Source: Cytophagaceae bacterium UBA7467 (GTDB lineage: Bacteria > Bacteroidota > Bacteroidia > Cytophagales > Spirosomataceae). Taken from it: a stretch of 11,837 bases of DNA. The translations under genes were made by a program, and so were the position numbers. The notes below the pieces were generated by a model. It ran no database searches and was not told the origin of the DNA. It saw only the letters and a list, made by a program, of their open reading frames with translations. The number at the start of each line of letters is the position of its first letter. The first letter of the stretch is position 1. The stretch lies in the NCBI GenBank assembly GCA_002479785.1, contig DLPD01000026.1:422-12258 (forward strand), in the 5' to 3' direction. Of the stretch, positions 6,517 to 11,837 are shown in pieces.

Positions 6517-6581
6517 GTTTTAAGGGAAACAAATCGAAAATGTCGTTACACAAATATTTTCTGATTTGCTTCCCTCAAAAC
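6517..6581 (+). repeat. Hairpin repeat behind the M20 gene (divergent core)
   Basis: Outer arms 6517-6535 and 6563-6581 pair at 17 of 19 positions, extendable across a one-base bulge to 6511-6588, which takes in the M20 stop codon. The inner helix is GAAAAT/ATTTTC. The loop, GTCGTTACACAAAT, is only loosely similar to the 12-mer of the other copies. The two arm mismatches are A-C on the plus strand but become G-U pairs on the minus strand, so a minus-strand RNA would fold without mismatch. Confidence 0.55.
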
Positions 6582-6749
6582 ATTTAAAACATAAACCTAC
6601 TCACTCTCTTCGATTACACTTAGGTCTAAGCAAAACCTTAAGCACTTCCCACTTCTTCTCTATACTCTCTTATTTCTATTCTCGTTTATTCTTTGTGCTT
6701 TATTCTTTTTGCTTTAATGTTTTTGTGAAGAGACGTAGACGAGATTTCG
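6582..6749. other. Gene-free stretch between two hairpin repeats
   Basis: Pyrimidine-rich on the plus strand. It holds the 7-nt repeat tract and a small palindrome CTTAGGTCTAAG near 6630. A 75-codon open frame covers 6566-6793 but has no recognisable domain, no promoter or plausible start context, and runs through the repeats, so I do not call it a gene. Confidence 0.6.
6684..6718 (-). repeat. Degenerate heptanucleotide tract (CTTTNNN x4 plus GTTTATT)
   Basis: Plus-strand units GTTTATT, CTTTGTG, CTTTATT, CTTTTTG, CTTTAAT run in exact 7-nt register. In reverse complement two of these (CACAAAG, CAAAAAG) are identical to units of the tract at 1973-2007, and the flanking purine-rich sequence is similar as well, so these are two copies of one repeat type in opposite orientation. 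Confidence 0.65.
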
Positions 6750-6808
6750 TTTATAATATTTGGGTAAAAAATTATTGCGAAGCACAATTTTGACCCAAAT
6801 ATTATAAA
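6750..6808 (-). repeat. Hairpin repeat at the SDR gene stop codon (16-bp perfect arms)
   Basis: Outer arms 6793-6808 and 6750-6765 are a perfect 16-bp inverted repeat, and the gene-side arm contains the SDR stop codon (6804-6802). The minus strand between them reads C, AAAATT, the 12-mer GTGCTTCGCAAT (6785-6774), AATTTT, TT. The 12-mer matches the copy behind the phosphoesterase gene at 11 of 12 positions although the outer arms are unrelated. There is no T run after the hairpin. Confidence 0.8.
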
Positions 6809-7596
6809 GGAAACTCTAAAGGATCAGGCCATCTGAATTCATAATTCAATTCATCACAGATTTTATCACCTGAAACGATTTTCCCTCCCAAACAGGCTTG
6901 AGAATAATCCCAATAGCCGGCTGGCATACCCCGACGTTCGATGTCGTTTTCGCCTACTTCCCCTTTAGTGGGGTGAATTGGAGCCACAATATTAAAGGTA
7001 CCTGATTCGATTTTCTCGGCTGCTAAAGCAATTAATGCTACCACATCATCTTTGTGCACGTAGTTGATTGGGCAATTGGCTCCGTCATTTCGTTTGCCTG
7101 AGAAATACTTGGCAACATAGCGATCGCCACCCATTAGACCTGCCAAACGCAAAATAAGGGATGGGACTTTAGCGGAGGAAACAATGGCTTCGGCTTTGGC
7201 CATCAACGAATCATCATTAATATTCGAATTTTCATCTACGACCTCCGAGACATTCGAATAGACTGAAGTAGACGAAAGAAAAAGGAGCTTTTTAGCTGAC
7301 GCTACAGGCAAATTCTCTACCCAATCTTGTAAAATTTCTAAGTAAGTTTCCTCTGAATTTTTCTTGCGACGAGGAGGAATAGCCCAAATTTGAATATCAG
7401 CGTCGTTCATCGAAGACCAATTTTCTACTGGCATACCAGGCTCAGCTCTGAATTCTACCACTTTGATATTAGGATGAGCTGCTTGCTGGTGAACACTAGA
7501 AGCTGAAACGCGTACATCATAGTCCGCTAAAGCCAGTTTAAATGCCAATGGTGCGCCTACCCAACCGCCCCCGTAAATACTTATCGTCTTTTTCAT
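6802..7596 (-). CDS. YeeZ-like extended SDR (NAD-dependent epimerase/dehydratase family)
   Basis: A 264-residue soluble Rossmann-fold protein. The N-terminus KTISIYGGGWVGAPLA has the glycine-rich NAD(P) loop right at the start, which is why I use the ATG at 7596 rather than the GTG four codons upstream at 7608. FLSSTSVYS (106-114) corresponds to the active-site serine strand of extended SDRs, LRLAGLMGGDRYV (149-161) and INYVHKDDVV (177-186) to later conserved parts. The usual catalytic YxxxK is not visible: where it should be there is SLMAKAEAIV, as in YeeZ-type members in which an AE pair is conserved, so ordinary epimerase chemistry is doubtful. Substrate unknown. Divergent from the phosphoesterase gene with 50 nt between starts. 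The stop codon lies within a 16-bp inverted repeat. Confidence 0.82.
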   Translation of the reverse strand: MKKTISIYGGGWVGAPLAFKLALADYDVRVSASSVHQQAAHPNIKVVEFRAEPGMPVENWSSMNDADIQIWAIPPRRKKNSEETYLEILQDWVENLPVASAKKLLFLSSTSVYSNVSEVVDENSNINDDSLMAKAEAIVSSAKVPSLILRLAGLMGGDRYVAKYFSGKRNDGANCPINYVHKDDVVALIALAAEKIESGTFNIVAPIHPTKGEVGENDIERRGMPAGYWDYSQACLGGKIVSGDKICDELNYEFRWPDPLEFPL

Positions 7597-7597
7597 G

Positions 7598-7605
7598 TAA
7601 TTTTG
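7598..7605 (+). promoter_or_regulatory. Possible -7 box of the metallophosphoesterase promoter
   Basis: TAATTTTG matches TAnnTTTG and would start transcription near 7611, about 36 nt before the ATG at 7647. No clear -33 TTG. It lies in the leader of the oppositely directed SDR gene, so the two promoters face each other. Confidence 0.4.
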
Positions 7606-7627
7606 CACCTTTGGAACAATTGAATCG

Positions 7628-7635
7628 CAAAGATA
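7628..7635 (-). promoter_or_regulatory. Predicted -7 box of the SDR gene promoter
   Basis: The minus strand reads TATCTTTG, the same octamer found upstream of prfA. Transcription would begin near 7622, giving a leader of about 25 nt before the ATG at 7596. No -33 TTG is seen. Confidence 0.5.
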
Positions 7636-7646
7636 GTTTAAGTGCT

Positions 7647-8873
7647 ATGAATAAAATGTTTTTTGTGCCTTTTATCAGTATTGTGTTAATCGCGCTGGAC
7701 TATTACGTTTGGATGGCGGTCAAAACCGCTTTTCGAAACGCTCGACAAAGCATTCAAACTACCGCAAAGTATGTTTATTGGGGCTTCACCTTCTTTATTC
7801 TACTAGGAATCATTTCCTACAACGCATTGCCCTTACATGCTTGGAAAAATGAAATCCGAATCACATTCATGGCGATTGTGATGATTTCAGTTATCACTAA
7901 ATTGTTTATTATTATCTTCTTACTAATAGAAGATATCACCCGTTTCTTCCGTTGGGGGACCAAAAAAGTATTAAAGAAAGACCCAAGCGCCATTAGTCGC
8001 CATGAGTTCTTGTCCCAAGCGGCTTTGGCGGTAGGAGCAGTTCCAGCGGCAACCTTTGCCTTTGGCATCATTTCAGGAGCTCACGATTATACAGTGGAAC
8101 ACATTCCTTTAAAAATCAAAGGCTTACCTTCTGCCTTCAAGGGTCTAAAAATTGCTCAAATTTCCGATATCCATACCGGTTCATTCTTCAACAAAACTGC
8201 CGTTAAAGGAGGTGTGGAGATGCTGATGCGCGAAAAAGCGGATGTCGTTTTCTTTACCGGTGATTTAGTAAATAATGAATCCAAAGAAGTACAAAATTAC
8301 TTCGATGTTTTCAATAAGGTGAAAGCTCCTTTGGGGGTTTTCAGTACCTTAGGAAACCACGATTATGGCGATTATGTGCGTTGGGAAAGTCCAGCTGCTA
8401 AAAAACAAAACTTGAAAGACTTAATGAAGGCCCACGAATTAATGGGCTGGGACTTATTGATGGATGAGCATCGTTTTATAGAGGAATCAGGTGAAAAGCT
8501 AGCTATCATAGGAGTCCAAAACATCGGTTTAGGTCGCTTCCCTTGGTATGGAAACCTAGAAAAAGCGCACAAAGGAACCGAAGAGGCTTCAGCGAAACTC
8601 CTTCTATCACATGACCCGAATCACTGGAATGCGGAGGTCACTAAAAAATACCACGACATCGATGTGGCTTTTGCGGGCCATACACATGGAACACAATTTG
8701 GCGTTAAAATCGCTGAAATGCGCTGGTCTCCAGCACAATATGTCTATAAACAATGGGCTGGCTTGTACCGGGAAGGTGATCAACAAATTTATGTTAATCG
8801 CGGCTATGGCTATTTAGGTTATCCAGGCAGGGTGGGGATGCCGCCGGAGATTTCAGTGTTTACGCTTTCCTAA
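7647..8873 (+). CDS. Membrane-anchored metallophosphoesterase (YaeI/calcineurin-like)
   Basis: A 408-residue protein with a hydrophobic N-terminal part and a calcineurin-like catalytic domain. Membrane helices are predicted at about 4-24, 44-61 and 73-95; SRHEFLSQAALAVGAVPAA (118-136) begins a fourth hydrophobic stretch that resembles a degenerate twin-arginine signal (one Arg replaced by His). The catalytic metal ligands are complete: DIH (Asp174, His176), GDL (Asp206), GNHD (Asn237, His238), LLSHDP (His322) and GHTHG (His345, His347). The catalytic domain probably faces the periplasm. Relatives hydrolyse phosphodiesters or lipid pyrophosphates such as UDP-diacylglucosamine; which applies here cannot be told. 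The frame is open from an ATG at 7542, but that start would overlap the divergent SDR gene and add a hydrophilic tail before the first helix, so I chose MNKMFF at 7647. Confidence 0.88.
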   Translation: MNKMFFVPFISIVLIALDYYVWMAVKTAFRNARQSIQTTAKYVYWGFTFFILLGIISYNALPLHAWKNEIRITFMAIVMISVITKLFIIIFLLIEDITRFFRWGTKKVLKKDPSAISRHEFLSQAALAVGAVPAATFAFGIISGAHDYTVEHIPLKIKGLPSAFKGLKIAQISDIHTGSFFNKTAVKGGVEMLMREKADVVFFTGDLVNNESKEVQNYFDVFNKVKAPLGVFSTLGNHDYGDYVRWESPAAKKQNLKDLMKAHELMGWDLLMDEHRFIEESGEKLAIIGVQNIGLGRFPWYGNLEKAHKGTEEASAKLLLSHDPNHWNAEVTKKYHDIDVAFAGHTHGTQFGVKIAEMRWSPAQYVYKQWAGLYREGDQQIYVNRGYGYLGYPGRVGMPPEISVFTLS

Positions 8874-8877
8874 AGCA

Positions 8878-8942
8878 TTTGTTTACATCTAAATCCTGAA
8901 ATTGTGCTGCGCAATGATTTCTAGGCTTTAGATGTAAACAAA
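8878..8942 (+). repeat. Hairpin repeat behind the phosphoesterase gene (16-bp perfect arms)
   Basis: Outer arms 8878-8893 and 8927-8942 form a perfect 16-bp inverted repeat starting 4 nt after the stop codon; AAAG at the stop also pairs with CTTT at 8946-8949 across an internal loop. Inside, CCT/AGG and GAAAT/ATTTC extend the stem, and the apical 12-mer is GTGCTGCGCAAT (8904-8915), one base different from the copy behind the SDR gene. Read in the direction of the upstream gene, as in the other copies. No T run follows. Confidence 0.8.
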
Positions 8943-9003
8943 ATACTTTCAAATGAAAATCGTAAACTCTTTTCTCTCATCAACTTCGGACTGACCATGT
9001 GAT

Positions 9004-9051
9004 TAGTGAGCATAGAGTAGAGATGGTGAATGGTGAATGGTAAGTGGTAAA
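9004..9051 (+). repeat. Degenerate heptanucleotide tract (TGGTRAN x4)
   Basis: Units TGGTGAA, TGGTGAA, TGGTAAG, TGGTAAA run in register from 9024 to 9051, preceded by the looser units TAGTGAG and CATAGAG. It shows the same 7-nt period as the tracts at 1973-2007 and 6684-6718, with a different unit sequence. Confidence 0.6.
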
Positions 9052-9077
9052 TGTTCTACTTCGGACTCATTTCCTCC

Positions 9078-9113
9078 GGACTGACGACTGCCCACTGTCA
9101 ACTGCCCACTAAA
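9078..9113 (-). repeat. Degenerate heptanucleotide tract (NACTGYC x3)
   Basis: Plus-strand units GACTGCC, CACTGTC, AACTGCC, CACTAAA in 7-nt register (9086-9113), with GGACTGA before them out of step by one base. In reverse complement this is a GGCAGTN-type repeat. Confidence 0.6.
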
Positions 9114-9157
9114 TTGAGTTCCGATAAACTTAAAAGACATAAATTTCAACGAGAACT

Positions 9158-9187
9158 TTGCTCCTTTATTAAAAAAAGCTAAATTTG
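9158..9187 (+). promoter_or_regulatory. Predicted promoter (-33 TTG, -7 TAAATTTG) of tRNA-Cys
   Basis: TTG at 9158-9160, a 19-nt spacer, TAAATTTG at 9180-9187: a full match to the Bacteroidota housekeeping promoter. Transcription would begin about 8 nt upstream of the mature tRNA 5' end. Confidence 0.7.
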
Positions 9188-9201
9188 CATCCCAATTAAT
9201 T

Positions 9202-9275
9202 GGTTTCGTGGCCGAGTGGCTAGGCAGAGGTCTGCAAAACCTTCTACAGCGGTTCGAATCCGCTCGAAACCTCCA
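9202..9275 (+). tRNA. tRNA-Cys (anticodon GCA)
   Basis: A 74-nt cloverleaf folds by hand. Acceptor stem GGTTTCG with CGAAACC; D stem GCC/GGC; anticodon stem 9227-9231 with 9239-9243 (closing G-U) around loop CTGCAAA with anticodon GCA at 9234-9236; variable loop CTAC; T stem AGCGG/CCGCT with loop TTCGAAT. The discriminator base is T, the identity base of tRNA-Cys, and CCA is encoded in the DNA. A promoter lies directly upstream and a terminator directly downstream, so this is a single-gene unit. Confidence 0.97.
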
Positions 9276-9303
9276 AAAACCTTCCCATCCGGAAGGTTTT
9301 TTT
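9275..9303 (+). terminator. Rho-independent terminator of tRNA-Cys
   Basis: An 11-bp stem AAAAACCTTCC/GGAAGGTTTTT with the 5-nt loop CATCC, followed by further T residues. It begins at the last base of the encoded CCA, so termination should leave very little 3' trailer to remove. Confidence 0.85.
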
Positions 9304-9426
9304 ATGCCCTCCCGTATATTACAAGATTTTCTAAAAATAGTTCAATTTAAGTCGTAAGGGCTTATTTTGAAAAATTCTAAATAATAATTTCGATTAAAAA
9401 AATACAAAAATTGAATGCTTAATTAA

Positions 9427-9457
9427 TTGTTTCCTAAAAAATCGAATTGTAGTTTTG
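9427..9457 (+). promoter_or_regulatory. Predicted promoter (-33 TTG, -7 TAGTTTTG) of the actA operon
   Basis: TTG at 9427-9429, a 20-nt spacer, TAGTTTTG at 9450-9457: both elements match the Bacteroidota consensus. Transcription would start near 9463, leaving a leader of about 10 nt before the actA ATG. The rest of 9304-9426 is A/T-rich with nothing else I recognise. Confidence 0.65.
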
Positions 9458-9471
9458 CGGACTGAATTAAA

Positions 9472-10698
9472 ATGAGAAAATCTATATTTATGTGTTGCAA
9501 AAAATTAACTCTCGTTAAGTTTCTATTTTCCTTCATAATCCTAATGGCTGCTACGACAGCTATGTTTGCACAAGATGCAGCAGAAGGCGAAACACTATTT
9601 AAAAACAACTGTGCGGCTTGTCACGCATCCACTGATGAAGTATTGGTAGGACCTGGATTAAAGGGTGTTAGCGAGCGTCGTCCGATCGAATGGATCGTTA
9701 AGTGGGTACACAATCCACAAGCAGTTATTGCTTCTGGAGACAAGTATGCAAACGACTTGTACAACAAGTTCAATAAGGCAGCTATGACTCCCTATCCGAA
9801 CTTCTCAGAAGCTCAGATCAAAGGAATCATTGCTTACATTGATGCTTCTAATGCAGCTCCAGCTGCACCGGCAGCAGGCGCAGCTCCAGCAGCAGGTGCA
9901 GCAACTCCAGCAGCTCAATCTTCTGGAGGAATGATGGAAGTGCTTTTAGTAGGATTATTAATCATTATGGTAATTGTATTAATCGCGTTGCTTTCCATCG
10001 TTAACTCTTTAAGCAAATTATCGAAAGCAGCTGAAGCTGACCCAAGTAAGTCTTTTTTCGAGAGAGTAGCAGAAAATGCTAAGTCTTTAGCCGCTAATTC
10101 ATCTGTTAAAACGGGAGTAATCGTTTTAGTATTGTTATTAGGAGGTAAAGCAACCATTGATGCGGCTTATGGTGTAGGTATTCACCAAGGATATGCGCCA
10201 GAGCAACCGATTAAATTTTCTCACAAATTGCACGCAGGTCAATACCAAATCAACTGTAACTATTGCCACACAGGTGTTTACGAGGGTAAAGGAGCTAACG
10301 TTCCATCAGCAAACATTTGTATGAACTGCCACAACGCGATCAAGCGTGAGTCTCCAGAGATTCAGAAAATCTACAAAGCTTTAGAAAAAGACGAACCTAT
10401 TCAATGGGTACGTGTACACAACTTACCTGATTTGGCTTACTTCAACCATGCTCAACACACAAACGTGGGTGGCTTAGAGTGTAAAAACTGCCACGGAGAA
10501 ATCGAAAAGATGGAAGTGGTAGAGCAACGTTCATCGTTAACCATGGGCTGGTGTATCGACTGCCACCGTCAAACAGACGTGAACGCAAAAGGTAACGCTT
10601 ACTATGACAAATTAGTAGAGGTTCACAACAAGGACAGCAAAACTCCTTTGAAAGTTCAAAACATCGGTGGCTTAGAGTGCTCTAAGTGTCACTATTAA
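9472..10698 (+). CDS. actA: ActA, multiheme cytochrome c subunit of alternative complex III (with fused monoheme domain)
   Basis: Electron-transfer subunit of the quinol:cytochrome c oxidoreductase that replaces the bc1 complex in many Bacteroidota. In the 408 residues: an N-terminal signal or anchor segment (about 13-33); a monoheme cytochrome c domain with CAACH (47-51) and likely Met105 ligand in AAMTPYP; an Ala/Pro linker (128-147); a membrane helix (155-177); a second hydrophobic stretch (213-224); and a C-terminal domain with five heme sites CNYCH (262), CMNCH (283), CKNCH (337), CIDCH (361) and CSKCH (403), the last ending one residue before the C-terminus. The five-site part equals the classical pentaheme ActA, so the protein is that core with an added monoheme domain, six sites in all. 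actB begins 45 nt downstream. Attached heme requires the cytochrome c maturation system, not in this window. Confidence 0.9.
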   Translation: MRKSIFMCCKKLTLVKFLFSFIILMAATTAMFAQDAAEGETLFKNNCAACHASTDEVLVGPGLKGVSERRPIEWIVKWVHNPQAVIASGDKYANDLYNKFNKAAMTPYPNFSEAQIKGIIAYIDASNAAPAAPAAGAAPAAGAATPAAQSSGGMMEVLLVGLLIIMVIVLIALLSIVNSLSKLSKAAEADPSKSFFERVAENAKSLAANSSVKTGVIVLVLLLGGKATIDAAYGVGIHQGYAPEQPIKFSHKLHAGQYQINCNYCHTGVYEGKGANVPSANICMNCHNAIKRESPEIQKIYKALEKDEPIQWVRVHNLPDLAYFNHAQHTNVGGLECKNCHGEIEKMEVVEQRSSLTMGWCIDCHRQTDVNAKGNAYYDKLVEVHNKDSKTPLKVQNIGGLECSKCHY

Positions 10699-10743
10699 TA
10701 GAAATAAAATAGATTCAATTTTAGTCTGAATAAGAAAGATTAT

Positions 10744-11837
10744 ATGGAAAATTCGAACAAGAGGTATTGGAAAGGGATTGAGGAGTTAACCAATGAGCCA
10801 TCGTTTGTCAAAAATATCCACAATGAGTTTGGCAATATGCCATCTGAAACGGATGCTAAAGGAGATTCTTTAGTAGATGGAGTAGGCACTCATCGTCGTG
10901 ATTTTCTAAAGATGTTAGGTTTTGGGGTTGCGGCTGTTTCTTTAGCAGCTTGTGAGTCTCCAGTAAAGAACACGATTCCTTACTTGAACAAGCCGGAAGA
11001 TGTAGAACCTACGATCGCTAACTGGTACGCGTCTACTTACACAGACGGAGGCGACTATGCTTCTATTTTAGTGAAGACTCGTGAAGGCCGTCCTATCAAA
11101 ATCGAAGGAAACAAATCATCGTCTATCTCGAAAGGAACACTTTCTGGTCGCGCGCATGCTTCTGTTTTGAGTCTATATGATAATGAAAAACTAAAAGGTC
11201 CTCAGGCGGCTGGTAAAGCGACTGATTGGACTACTCTAGATAAAGAGTTCACTGCGAAATTAGCAGAGGTGGCTGCCAAAGGTGGTCAAATCCGCATCGT
11301 TTCTAACACTATCCTTTCGCCTACTACGAAGAAAGTGATTGCAGACTTCGCAGCGAAATACCCAACAACGCAACACATTACTTATGACGCAAACCCAGCT
11401 TATGGTTTAACACAAGCACACGGTGGCGTTTTACCAAGTATTGATTTCAGCAAAGCTAAAACAATCGTTTCTGTAGGTGCAGATTTCTTAGGTACTTGGG
11501 TAGCTCCTACTGAATTCGCAGCACAATGGGCAATCACTCGCCGTGTAAGTTCAGAAAAAGGAGGCAAAAAAGATATGTCTCGTCACTACCAATTTGAGAC
11601 GATCCTTTCGAATACAGGTGCTAACGCAGATTACCGTGCCGCTTACAAACCATCTCAAGAGGGTTTAGTAGCGGTTGCTTTGTATAATGCGGTGGCTAAA
11701 TTAACAGGTGCAGCGACTATCGCAGGTGCAGCGGTGAAAGTAGATTACTTAGAGAAAGCAGCGAAGGATTTAGTAGCGTCTAAAGGTGCTTCTATCATCG
11801 TGGCTGGTTCTAACGATCCAGAAGTTCAAAAAATTAT
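10744..11837 (+). CDS. actB: ActB, iron-sulfur/molybdopterin-oxidoreductase-like subunit of alternative complex III (N-terminal part, cut by window edge)
   Basis: 364 codons are open to the window edge; family members are about 1000 residues, so most of the protein, including the expected iron-sulfur ferredoxin-like part, is outside. It starts MENSNKRYWKGIEELTNEP, the usual beginning of the Bacteroidota form. THRRDFLKMLGFGVAAVSLA (49-68) is a twin-arginine signal (Arg51-Arg52), and SLAAC ends at Cys70 like a lipobox, so export by TAT followed by lipid attachment is possible. The following region (IANWYASTYTDGG, ILVKTREGRPIKIEGN) corresponds to the start of the molybdopterin-oxidoreductase-like domain. 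Known ActB proteins have this fold without the molybdenum cofactor. In the same transcript as actA; actC to actF would be expected after the window. Confidence 0.92.
   Translation, partial: MENSNKRYWKGIEELTNEPSFVKNIHNEFGNMPSETDAKGDSLVDGVGTHRRDFLKMLGFGVAAVSLAACESPVKNTIPYLNKPEDVEPTIANWYASTYTDGGDYASILVKTREGRPIKIEGNKSSSISKGTLSGRAHASVLSLYDNEKLKGPQAAGKATDWTTLDKEFTAKLAEVAAKGGQIRIVSNTILSPTTKKVIADFAAKYPTTQHITYDANPAYGLTQAHGGVLPSIDFSKAKTIVSVGADFLGTWVAPTEFAAQWAITRRVSSEKGGKKDMSRHYQFETILSNTGANADYRAAYKPSQEGLVAVALYNAVAKLTGAATIAGAAVKVDYLEKAAKDLVASKGASIIVAGSNDPEVQKI

Larger units (their letters stand above)
8943..9157. other. Gene-free stretch before tRNA-Cys
   Basis: No coding signal. It holds two kinds of 7-nt repeats and three copies of CTYCGGACT (8984-8992, 9059-9067, 9075-9083). 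The remainder is A/T-rich without recognisable structure. Confidence 0.6.

Noticed and set aside
6566..6793. 75-codon open frame as a small basic protein
   Set aside because: It runs through a 7-nt repeat tract and into a hairpin repeat, has no domain and no promoter box, and its composition (Ser, Phe, Leu, Tyr rich) is what pyrimidine-rich repeats give in translation.
7597..7608. GTG start of the SDR gene at 7608
   Set aside because: It adds four residues ahead of MKKTISIYGGGW, whereas the Rossmann fold normally begins directly at the chain start, and an ATG is available at 7596.
7542..7646. Upstream start for the phosphoesterase at 7542
   Set aside because: It would overlap the divergent SDR coding region and add a hydrophilic extension before the first membrane helix. 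MNKMFF at 7647 is the natural start.
8878..8942. The long hairpins as ordinary intrinsic terminators
   Set aside because: The arms are A/T-rich, the loops are long and conserved, and no T run follows. The standard terminators in this window (2061-2094 and 9275-9303) look different. A role in ending or protecting transcripts remains possible.
8943..9157. Remnant of an insertion sequence or attachment site next to tRNA-Cys
   Set aside because: No transposase or integrase fragment and no repeat of the tRNA 3' end is present in the window. The sequence is accounted for by 7-nt repeats and promoter.

Overview
The window looks like a chromosomal segment of a member of the Bacteroidota, most likely order Cytophagales (a freshwater Aquirufa-like organism is a guess I cannot test here). 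Three things point there. At least seven genes have the Bacteroidota -7 promoter box TAnnTTTG, sometimes with a -33 TTG, and no convincing Shine-Dalgarno sequences are seen. The proteins have Bacteroidota flavour: an RF1 with the variant GGQ context, a DUF2520 Rossmann protein, an M20D amidohydrolase, and an alternative complex III operon beginning with a multiheme ActA and a TAT-signal ActB. The spaces between genes hold A/T-rich hairpins and degenerate 7-nt repeats rather than IS elements or phage genes.

Layout. 1-863 (-): 5' part of purB (adenylosuccinate lyase), cut by the window edge. 921-1952 (+): orphan membrane histidine kinase. 1953-2320: gene-free, with two terminator-like hairpins, a 7-nt repeat tract and three hairpin repeats at 63-64 nt spacing. 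2321-3391 (-): prfA. 3486-3944 (+): small lipoprotein, divergent from prfA. 3937-5195 (-): HNH nuclease plus DUF2520 Rossmann protein, overlapping by 4 nt and probably one transcript. 5310-6515 (+): M20 amidohydrolase. 6516-6801: gene-free, two hairpin repeats and 7-nt repeats. 6802-7596 (-): YeeZ-like extended SDR. 7647-8873 (+): membrane-anchored metallophosphoesterase. 8874-9201: one hairpin repeat, 7-nt repeats and a promoter. 9202-9275 (+): tRNA-Cys(GCA) with its terminator. 9472-10698 and 10744-window end (+): actA and the start of actB, the first genes of an alternative complex III (quinol:cytochrome c oxidoreductase) operon.

Most genes are unrelated housekeeping functions in short, independently promoted units. 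The functional clusters are actA-actB (respiratory chain) and the HNH/DUF2520 pair.

The most striking structure lies between genes. Six hairpins, or decayed versions of them, sit just behind stop codons (prfA three times in tandem, the M20 gene, the SDR gene, the phosphoesterase). Five share a 12-nt apical motif, GKSCTKCGYMAT, read in the direction of the upstream gene and closed by a short A/T helix. Their outer arms are long, perfect or nearly perfect, and different at each gene; at prfA and the SDR gene the arm includes the stop codon. I know of no named family like this and regard it as the best candidate here for something undescribed. A second unusual feature is a set of degenerate heptanucleotide tracts in three different intergenic regions, with two identical heptads shared between separate sites.
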